From positions 1 to 37,152 of the forward strand of contig JAKPQA010000115.1 of assembly GCA_029547025.1 (NCBI GenBank): 37,152 nucleotides of DNA, read 5' to 3'. Shown piece by piece: positions 26,818-33,891 of this stretch. Position 1 is the first letter of the stretch; the number at the start of each line of letters is the position of its first letter. Origin of the DNA: Armatimonadota bacterium. GTDB lineage: Bacteria; Armatimonadota; Zipacnadia; UBA1398; JAKPQA01. The position numbers were made by a program, and so were the translations under genes. Below the pieces are notes generated by a model. That model was not told the DNA's origin, did no database searches, and saw only the letters and a list, made by a program, of their open reading frames with translations.

Positions 26818-29409
26818 TCAGTCGTCCGCCGGGTGCCAGGCGTCCTCGATGACCTCGAACACGCTCCAGGTGTTCCCATCGCCGTCGGGCTCCCTGCGGT
26901 CGCCCTTCCTGACGGTCCGCAGCAGGGGGAGCACGGGGGGCGTGCCGCCCTCGGCCCAGCCCTCGGCGATCGCCCCCACGAACCTCGACGGCCAGCGGGT
27001 GCCGACGAGCTCACCGTGGTGCAGCAGCATCCGGCGGGAGAGCTCGGCCAGGACGATGCGGACCAGGCCGTCGGCCGAGTTCGGGTGGCACCACAGGAGC
27101 TGGGTCAGGGCGGCGGAGATGCGGGAGGGATCCTGGCGGGAGACGAGGGAGCAGTAGGCCGAGGAGAGGGAGGCGATGGAGTCCAGGTCGGACGGGGACA
27201 GCCTGCGGCGGCTGCCCCGAGTGGGAGGGCGTCGTCCGGGAACGGGACGGCGGAAGCGGCCCTCCCGGAGGAGGGCCAGGTACCAGCCGACCTTGTGGTG
27301 GACGTCGGACTCGAGTTCCAGCTCGTCCTCGGACGACTCGCAGCGGGCCATCACGGCCCTCACGAGGGCGTCCCAGTCCGCCTCGCCCATCGCACCACGG
27401 CGTGAGACGATCCCGGCCTCGACGAGGGCGGCGATGATGCGACCGAGCAGGTTGTGCTCCTCCACGAGCACGGCGTTGGTCTGCCCCGCCGGGATCGTCC
27501 CTCGTATGGCGGCGTCGACGACCGCCCCGATCAGGTCGTCCCGGTCCAGGGGCGAGTTCAGGGCGGCCTCGATGGCCGCCGTCGTGTCCTCGTCGTCCTC
27601 TTCCCAGATGCGGAGCCGGTCGTCGTCGGCCGGGGTGTCGGCTGCCGAGTCCGCCGCGTCCGTGGTGCCATCGTCCCGGTCCCGAGGGTCCGGACCCGGT
27701 GGTGGTGGAGGTCCCAGCGGAGGCACATCGATGCCGTGCTCGACGGCTGGGGCCGATTCTCGTACCAGGATGGGTGCGGCGGCCGAGGGCTCGCACGGCC
27801 ACGGGCACTCGCGGTGCAGAGACGTCAGGTAGGCCGCGAGGCCCTCGTCGACCGGCACCACCGGTGGACGCATGGACTCCCAGTCGATGCCGTCCCAGTC
27901 CACGCGGCGGGGGTCGAACTCGCCGTCGCCGAACCTCTCCGCCAGTGCGTCCGTCAGCACGCCGATGGCCTCGGGGTCGGACCTGTGGTGTCTGCGGCCG
28001 AGCTCGTCGCACACCGCCCTCCGGGCGGCGAGGCGGTTGGCCTCCCGGTGCCGCCATCGGCGGTGCTCCTCCTGGAGGGCACGCAGCCCCTCCAGGCGTG
28101 CCGCCCTGGCGGGGGCGTCGGCGACCCATCGCTCCCTCGCCTCGATGGCCTCCCGCCGGGCCCGTGCGGGGTCGTGACCCAGGGCCCGCAGGTCCGCATC
28201 GGTCCACAGCCCCACCGAGGGCTCCCAGGTCGGGTGGTGGAGCAGCCACTCGTCGCGGCTGCGGGTGCGGGGGAGGATCCCGTGCAGCCAGGTCATCCCC
28301 CAGACGGGCACGTCGTGACGCAGCTCGAGGGCGTGGTACCACAGATCCTCCTCGACGTCCGTCCACCCCAGACGCCGCCGGTCCCTCGGCTCGTAGAGCA
28401 CCCCCTGCCACGGGGTGAAGGGCCTCGCCCTTCCGTCACGCAGTTCACGGGCCAGGTCCGCCAGGGAGCCCGCTGGGGCGATGCTCATGGTGTGGGCGTG
28501 CTGGTCCGGCAGGGGCTCCGCCGTGGCCTCGTCGATCCACAGGGCGTGCTCGGGCCCGTTGGGCGAACCCCAGGTCCGGCAGCCATTCTGGGACAGCGGG
28601 TCGACGTCCAGCGTCAGGTGCGGCCACGACCATCGACGGCCACCGGGGAGCACGGACAGCCCCACGACCTCGCAGGTGAACCAGATCCTGTTCCTCAGTG
28701 CGTTGAGCACGTTGCTCAGGTCCTCGGGCGTGCCCGGCTGCTCGAACCAGCACTGGAGCCAGAATCCTCCCGACCCGGAGTCGAGGATGTGGAGCTCGGT
28801 GACTCCCAGCACCCGCCGGGCGGCGAACGTCACGGCACGCACGGCTCGTCGACGCTCCGCTGCCGGGAGGTCGTGGAAGGGGACGTCACCATCTCCTCGC
28901 ACGTCGACGTCCAGGAAGAGGCGGTGGTGCTCGGGGACGTCGGCGTAGATGGGGTGGACCCCCTGCGTGCCCAGCACCTGCCGGAGCCAGAGGCCGCGAT
29001 CGTGGATCGCCTGCACGGGGAAAGCCCTGCCGTACCGGAACACGGTGTGGCACCTGTGCATGGCATCGTGCGTGCACAGCGTGTAGGGCATGTTGGCCCT
29101 CCACGGCGGGCCCGACCGGTGCTGCGGCGGGACGTAGAGCTCGATCAGGCGGTCGGCCAGGGCGTGGGCCAGGGGGTGGGCGGCCCGATCATCGAGGGCC
29201 TTGGCGTAACGGGACCTCGGCACGCCGTGGGCGTCGAGGGCGAACCCCGGCTCGATGGCCGAGTGCCAGGGGTGCGTGTTCCCGCCCCCCGACCGGGGGG
29301 TAGGCTTCGGGATCCTGACGGCCGGATCGTCGGTGCGTGAATGGGTGTGCCCGAGGCCGATGGCCTCGGGGAGGTCCGTGCACCGCTCCGAGCCGTGCGG
29401 TGGTGACAT
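26818..29409 (-). CDS. Archaeo-eukaryotic primase (AEP)-like replication protein
   Basis: About 863 residues from ATG 29409; an upstream frame start at 29499 would add 30. An AEP-like core is visible. Motif I is HRLFLDVDV (Asp167, Asp169). A motif II-like stretch, ILDSGSGGFWLQCWF (211-222), has Trp217 where a His is usual. Motif III is LTLDVDP (Asp268), followed by NGCRTWGSPNG, like the R-x-GS segment of primase-polymerases. A His/Cys-rich stretch lies just before (TLCTHDAMHRCHTVFRYGRAFPV). The middle (about 400-520) is Arg/Ala-rich helical, then an acidic linker with PPPPPGPDPRDRDDG, then a helical C-terminus. No helicase Walker motif is seen. It is probably the element's primase or initiator (inference). 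Confidence 0.5.
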   Translation of the reverse strand: MSPPHGSERCTDLPEAIGLGHTHSRTDDPAVRIPKPTPRSGGGNTHPWHSAIEPGFALDAHGVPRSRYAKALDDRAAHPLAHALADRLIELYVPPQHRSGPPWRANMPYTLCTHDAMHRCHTVFRYGRAFPVQAIHDRGLWLRQVLGTQGVHPIYADVPEHHRLFLDVDVRGDGDVPFHDLPAAERRRAVRAVTFAARRVLGVTELHILDSGSGGFWLQCWFEQPGTPEDLSNVLNALRNRIWFTCEVVGLSVLPGGRRWSWPHLTLDVDPLSQNGCRTWGSPNGPEHALWIDEATAEPLPDQHAHTMSIAPAGSLADLARELRDGRARPFTPWQGVLYEPRDRRRLGWTDVEEDLWYHALELRHDVPVWGMTWLHGILPRTRSRDEWLLHHPTWEPSVGLWTDADLRALGHDPARARREAIEARERWVADAPARAARLEGLRALQEEHRRWRHREANRLAARRAVCDELGRRHHRSDPEAIGVLTDALAERFGDGEFDPRRVDWDGIDWESMRPPVVPVDEGLAAYLTSLHRECPWPCEPSAAAPILVRESAPAVEHGIDVPPLGPPPPPGPDPRDRDDGTTDAADSAADTPADDDRLRIWEEDDEDTTAAIEAALNSPLDRDDLIGAVVDAAIRGTIPAGQTNAVLVEEHNLLGRIIAALVEAGIVSRRGAMGEADWDALVRAVMARCESSEDELELESDVHHKVGWYLALLREGRFRRPVPGRRPPTRGSRRRLSPSDLDSIASLSSAYCSLVSRQDPSRISAALTQLLWCHPNSADGLVRIVLAELSRRMLLHHGELVGTRWPSRFVGAIAEGWAEGGTPPVLPLLRTVRKGDRREPDGDGNTWSVFEVIEDAWHPADD

Positions 29410-29539
29410 CTTCGATCCCTGCCTCCGCGATCCGTCGGGGGAGCGGAGGGGCGAGGGGCAGGGAAGGGGCCCCGCCGTCCGCTCCGCCCGAGCTCCCAAC
29501 CCGGGGGCCTATGCCGGGCGGTGGACCGTGATGCGTCGG

Positions 29540-30163
29540 TTATAGGTGGCCGGTGTCATGGCGTTCGACCTGCGTCATGTCGTCGGGGCCGCCGCCGGAC
29601 GCGGCCACGCACACGCCCGTCGGCTCCTCGCCGAGGTCCCCTGGCCGCGGCAACGGGAGCGAACTCACGAACTCCCGAGCCCGCCGGTAGCCCATCGTCC
29701 GCTCGGACAGCAGTGCGTCCGCGAGTGCGAGGATCGCGGGCCAGTTGACCGACACCAACTCCTCGGCACGGACGCGGCACAACCGATAGTGTGCGTCGAT
29801 CTGCCTGTCATCGTCGCTCAGCCACGACAGCATCTCCTTAGCCTTGGCCTCGTCGGCCGTGGCCGTTCCACGCCCCAACCTGACGCCATCGGACCTCGCC
29901 GCCCGCCTCTCGGCGATCCCACCGGCGAGCGAGGAGACGACCGAGTCCTCGATGGCCCTCTCCGCGGCCAGTCCCCTTTCGACATCCTGGCCGACGCGGT
30001 GCATTGGCAGCTTGCGGTACAGCACGCACCCTTGGTCCTCTTCGGTCGGCTCGAGCGTGACCGAGATGAACCTCCGCTTTTTCCTGATGCTGACGACCAC
30101 GTGTGCCGCCTCGTGGATGGCGGTGTGGCGTTCGGCCTCTGGCGTCCGTCGTCTGCGTCTCAT
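29540..30163 (-). CDS. Stand-alone M41-like zinc metallopeptidase
   Basis: A 207-residue protein with the zinc-binding HEAAH (17-21) in RHTAIHEAAHVVVSI, then LEPTEEDQGCVLYRK, SSLAGGIAERRA (78-88) and TATADEAKAKEMLSWL, where Asp104 matches the third zinc ligand of FtsH-type peptidases. Order and spacing fit peptidase family M41, but there is no AAA+ ATPase domain or membrane segment, so it is a small soluble relative. AGGAGGT is well placed before ATG 30163. Stop is TAA. It could process an element or host protein; the substrate is unknown. Confidence 0.72.
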   Translation of the reverse strand: MRRRRRTPEAERHTAIHEAAHVVVSIRKKRRFISVTLEPTEEDQGCVLYRKLPMHRVGQDVERGLAAERAIEDSVVSSLAGGIAERRAARSDGVRLGRGTATADEAKAKEMLSWLSDDDRQIDAHYRLCRVRAEELVSVNWPAILALADALLSERTMGYRRAREFVSSLPLPRPGDLGEEPTGVCVAASGGGPDDMTQVERHDTGHL

Positions 30164-30262
30164 GGTGTGACCTCCTGTCGTGTCCGGCCCCCGAAAGGTG
30201 CCGGTTGGGTCCCGTGCTCCGGCCTCGCCGAACTACATGCCCGGTCGAGGTCCGGTGTCTCG

Positions 30263-30319
30263 GGTCAGCGGATTGTACGCGTGGATGGTCCACCGGGAAA
30301 GGCGAGCCGTCATGTCGAA
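30263..30319 (-). promoter_or_regulatory. Conserved upstream element, copy 1
   Basis: GGTCAGCGGATTGTACGC (30263-30280) and CCGTCATGTCGAA (30307-30319) recur upstream of the next methyltransferase gene. Read leftward, TACAAT is a plausible -10 about 108 nt before the peptidase start; the matching -35 is weak. Confidence 0.55.
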
Positions 30320-30350
30320 CTGCGTCCGACCCCGCCGCCCGGGGCCGACC

Positions 30351-31178
30351 TCAACCCTTCAGGCCGATGTCGTCGCAGGCGTCGAGCATCCGCTCCAGGG
30401 CCTCACAGGCGTACCCCAGGTCCAGCTCGACGCCGATGCCCTCCACGCCCAACTCCAGGGCCGCCAGGAGCGTGGTGCCGATGCCGCCGAACGGGTCCAG
30501 CACCTTCCCGACCCGGTCGAGGCCGTGGAGCTCGATGCACATCCTCGGGAGCTCGGCGGCGAAGGTCGCCGGATGGCGGCCCCGCTGCCTGGCCCTGTCG
30601 TTGATCGTCTCGTAGGGCACGAGCCAGACGTTGCCCCGGCAACGCAGGTCGGTGTCCCTGTCGGACCTGTCGATGTTGCCCTTGTCCTGGTAGGGCACGC
30701 CGATGGCGAGACGGTCGATGGGCACGTCCCCGGTCTTGGTGAATTGGAAGATGTGCTCCCAGGTCCTGTTCAGGTAGCGGGGGGAGTTCACGGGCTTGAA
30801 GTGACCGATCGTCCGCTCGCCGGTGTGGATGGACTTCACCCAGTTGATCCGGTTCTGGAGCACCCAGTCGCGGCGGAACACGTTGGCCACGTCGAGATCG
30901 ACCCAGGGGTCGGTCGAGGTGAAGCCGACGTTCAGGAACAGCGATCCCCGATCGGACAGGACGCGGAGCAGCTCCTGGGACACCCGCCCGATCCAGCCCA
31001 GGTAGTCCCTCCGCTCGAGGTCGTCCGAGTAGGACCGATAGCCGATCTTGATGTTGTAGGGTGGCGAGGTCACGCAGACATCCACCGAGCCGCTCGTGAT
31101 GCTTGGCAGCACCTCCATGCAGTCGGCGGCGACGTACAGCAGCGACTCCCGGATGCCCTTCAGTCTCACGCTCAGCAT
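30351..31178 (-). CDS. DNA methyltransferase (N4/N6, beta-type)
   Basis: A 275-residue amino-methyltransferase that would transfer methyl from S-adenosylmethionine to adenine N6 or cytosine N4 in DNA. The catalytic motif IV is TSPPYNI (37-43) and the AdoMet-binding motif I is DPFGGIGTT (228-236), the beta arrangement with IV before I. FQFTKTGD and GNVWLVPYE are also family features. GAGGAGA lies 8-10 nt before ATG 31178. No restriction endonuclease is adjacent, so it behaves like an orphan methyltransferase, as often carried by phages and integrative elements for self-protection. Confidence 0.9.
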   Translation of the reverse strand: MLSVRLKGIRESLLYVAADCMEVLPSITSGSVDVCVTSPPYNIKIGYRSYSDDLERRDYLGWIGRVSQELLRVLSDRGSLFLNVGFTSTDPWVDLDVANVFRRDWVLQNRINWVKSIHTGERTIGHFKPVNSPRYLNRTWEHIFQFTKTGDVPIDRLAIGVPYQDKGNIDRSDRDTDLRCRGNVWLVPYETINDRARQRGRHPATFAAELPRMCIELHGLDRVGKVLDPFGGIGTTLLAALELGVEGIGVELDLGYACEALERMLDACDDIGLKG

Positions 31179-31272
31179 CTCGATGGTCTCCTCTCGGCGG
31201 TGCGGTATGCGTTGCTGGGTCGGACGCCGCCCCGGCCGATACCGACGTCATGGGGTCGGGTCGGCTCCCGGT

Positions 31273-31327
31273 GGTCGGCGGATTGTACGCCGGACTCGGC
31301 GGCGATGACACACACCGTCATGGCGAA
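31273..31327 (-). promoter_or_regulatory. Conserved upstream element, copy 2
   Basis: GGTCGGCGGATTGTACGC (31273-31290) differs at one base from copy 1, and CCGTCATGGCGAA (31315-31327) at one base from its partner. The spacing is 24 nt here and 26 nt in copy 1. It lies about 100 nt before the methyltransferase start. Confidence 0.55.
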
Positions 31328-31440
31328 TCCGGTCATGCCACGGCGATGGCGGCCCCCGCCACCGGCGTGCGAGGGCAGGCGGGGTACGCGGCATCCTCCA
31401 AGTGCTCCCCGGCTGCCGACCGCGAGGATGGGCTTCGGTA

Positions 31441-33891
31441 CTACCCGTCCGTTGGCCCGACCTCGACCCGGTGGTAGCGGAAGTTACCGGGCAGCCCCGG
31501 CACGCGGACGGTCCGGCCTCCGCTCCGGTACCCGTACCCCTCGATGGCGGCCCTGACCCTGGGCAGGCAGATCTCCTCGCAGATGCGTCTCCGGTCGCCG
31601 CCACGCCCCTTTGTGATCTCGTTGCTGTTGACCAGGATGAAGCGGCGTCGGCCGCCATCCTCGGCGTTCAACATGAGCAGGGCGTGGGCGGTGGTGCCGC
31701 TCCCGGCGTAGGGGTCCAGGACGGTGGCGTCGGGCTTGTGCCCCACCATCGCGTGGAGGGCCCGCTTCACGGCGTGGACGCTCTTCGGGTAGGAGAAGGG
31801 ATTGAGGCCTATCATCCGCCGCAGGAGCCCCGTGCCGTGGGTCGCCGCGTTGAGATCGGGGCCGAGCCAGACCGTCTTCGGCTGCTCCGTCGCCGACAGG
31901 CCGTCATCACCGTTGGGCCGGGAGAGCTTCTGGATCGTGTGTCCCGACGGGTGGTGACGGCTCGGGGCCAGACGCAGCAGGCCCTCGGCCAGCCAGTCCT
32001 CGAACGTGGCGGGGATGCAGCTCCACGTCCTCGGGTGGCCCTCGGCGTCCACGGGCAGGATCTCGACGGCACAGGCGAAGGGCGTCAGGCCCATGTGGCC
32101 GGAGACGGGATCGGCGTAGATCGGGTAGTACTGCTTGGGGGTCTGATGAGGACGGGAGTTGCCGCCTGTGCGGGTGAGGCCATGCCACGCCAACCGGCCG
32201 TGCTCGTCCTCGTGCGGGAAGCGGGACCGCAGTTCGCCATCGGGCACCCGCACGGGGTTGACCTCGGCCAGGTCGTCTTGCCGGGCGTAGAACAGGTAGG
32301 TCTCATGGTTCTCGTTGAAGCCGTTGCCGTCGAACCCCGAGCGACCCCTCTCGTTGTGGACCACCGTGACCACGCCCAGCCGGTTCCGCCGCCCGAAGAT
32401 GGCGTCAGCCACGCTGCCCAGGTTGAAGAGCTGGACGTGGTCGATGGTGACGCAGATGGTGCCGTCCGCCGTGAGCAGTTCCCTGGCCAGCCGCAGCCTC
32501 TCGGCTACGGACTGAACCCACTCGGCGTCGCCGAAGGAGTTGCGGTAGGACTCGGTGGTCCCCGTGTTGTACGGCGGGTCCACGAAGATGGCATCGACCA
32601 GCCCGGCGTGGGTCGGCAGCAGAGCGTTGAGTGCATCGAGGTTGTCGCCCTCGATGATGGCACTCACCGGCAGCCCTGGGTGCCGGACGTGGTGGTGCGA
32701 CTCGACGGGCACGAGCACGGGGGTAGTCGCACCCTCGGCATCGTCGGTCTGGGTGCGAGGCAGCACGGATGCCCCGGGGGATCGGGGGCGGTCGGTGCCG
32801 ACGAGGTCATGGTCTCTCCGCCCCGTGACTGCGGTGTCGGTCTCGACCTCGCTCGCCCGTTCGCTCACGGCATCCAGCAGCGGCCGCAGGGCGAGGGCGA
32901 CGTGTTCGGCCAGGGGAGGGGGGATGGCGTTGGCCACCTGGTCCTGCTGCCGCCGGACGCTGCCCTCGAGGGTGAATGTATCGGGGAACCCCTGCAGCCT
33001 CGCCATCTCCCGCACGGACAGGAACCTGTCTTCGGACGGGTGGATGTGGGGCTGGCCGTGGTTGCCCATCGTGGTGAAGCCCGGCCTGTCGGGCCAGAGG
33101 CGGCGGCAGCCCCCGGTGAACCTGGCGTTGAGCGGCTCGCCGTGCGACAGTGCGGAGATCCTGGCCTGCAGCTCGGCCCCGGGCACGGGCCAGTCGTGGT
33201 TCGGCAAGGCCCCCTGGGGCAGGCGGCGAAGGTCACCGATGGCCGCGTCCACGCTCCGGTGAAACGGCTCAGCGAGGATCGGGGCCGGATACGGGGTCTG
33301 CCCGCACGGGGTGGCGATCACGATGGCCCGCTTGCGGTTCTGCGGCACGCCGTAGTCGGCGGCGTTGAGTATCTCCAGGCTGACGCTGCCGAGGCCCGCA
33401 TCGGCGAGGGCGGCGGACAGCCAGCGGCCGAAGGCCCCATCGTGAACGGTGCCGATGGGTGGCACGTTCTCGATGGCCACGGCGTGGGGCATCAGCAGCT
33501 CGACCACTCTGGCGAGCTGTGTGAACAGCCAGTTGCGGGCATCTTCGGCCCTCTGACCGCCGTTGGTGGAGAAGCCGGGACAGGGCAGGCCCGCACAGAT
33601 GACGTCCACGTCCCGCCCGCAGACGGCGTCGACGATCGCGTCATCCGTCAGCTTCTCCACCGCCGACTCGAGCAGGGGCACGCCCGGGAAGTTGGTGCGG
33701 AAGGTCTCCGCTGGCCAGTGCACGGACTCGATCCCCAGCAACGGCAGGTACCCCGCCGCCTGGAACCCGAGGGTGAACCCGCCGCAACCGCAGCAGAGGT
33801 CGACCACGGTGTAGGGGTGCGACGTCGAGATCGATGTCGTGTCGACCCACAGCGGCTCGGACCAGATGGGGGCTGCGTCGGACTTCGCCAT
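31441..33891 (-). CDS. Fused DNA methyltransferase: C5-cytosine domain plus N6/N4 Mod-like domain
   Basis: An 816-residue fusion. The N-terminal C5 domain (about 25-345) has motif I VVDLCCGCGGFT, motif IV GLPCPGFS with catalytic Cys104 (Pro instead of Gln follows), ENV (141-143), QNRKR (184-188), a recognition region and motif X QVANAIPPPLAEH. After a linker of about 65 residues, a type III Mod-like domain has GDNLDALN, VDPPYNTGTTESYRNSF (438 on) and DPYAGSGTT (about 726), ending GNFRYHRVEV. ATG 33891 overlaps the upstream stop as TGATG, so translation is coupled. GTG 33900 is a less likely start. One protein could thus modify cytosine C5 and an amino group at two sites. No Res subunit is seen. 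Confidence 0.9.
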   Translation of the reverse strand: MAKSDAAPIWSEPLWVDTTSISTSHPYTVVDLCCGCGGFTLGFQAAGYLPLLGIESVHWPAETFRTNFPGVPLLESAVEKLTDDAIVDAVCGRDVDVICAGLPCPGFSTNGGQRAEDARNWLFTQLARVVELLMPHAVAIENVPPIGTVHDGAFGRWLSAALADAGLGSVSLEILNAADYGVPQNRKRAIVIATPCGQTPYPAPILAEPFHRSVDAAIGDLRRLPQGALPNHDWPVPGAELQARISALSHGEPLNARFTGGCRRLWPDRPGFTTMGNHGQPHIHPSEDRFLSVREMARLQGFPDTFTLEGSVRRQQDQVANAIPPPLAEHVALALRPLLDAVSERASEVETDTAVTGRRDHDLVGTDRPRSPGASVLPRTQTDDAEGATTPVLVPVESHHHVRHPGLPVSAIIEGDNLDALNALLPTHAGLVDAIFVDPPYNTGTTESYRNSFGDAEWVQSVAERLRLARELLTADGTICVTIDHVQLFNLGSVADAIFGRRNRLGVVTVVHNERGRSGFDGNGFNENHETYLFYARQDDLAEVNPVRVPDGELRSRFPHEDEHGRLAWHGLTRTGGNSRPHQTPKQYYPIYADPVSGHMGLTPFACAVEILPVDAEGHPRTWSCIPATFEDWLAEGLLRLAPSRHHPSGHTIQKLSRPNGDDGLSATEQPKTVWLGPDLNAATHGTGLLRRMIGLNPFSYPKSVHAVKRALHAMVGHKPDATVLDPYAGSGTTAHALLMLNAEDGGRRRFILVNSNEITKGRGGDRRRICEEICLPRVRAAIEGYGYRSGGRTVRVPGLPGNFRYHRVEVGPTDG

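Noticed and set aside
26734-26850. Small rightward gene after AAGGAGAG at about 26712
   Set aside because: Despite the good ribosome-binding sequence, the product is Pro/Arg/Gly-rich and runs antisense into the end of the primase-like gene.
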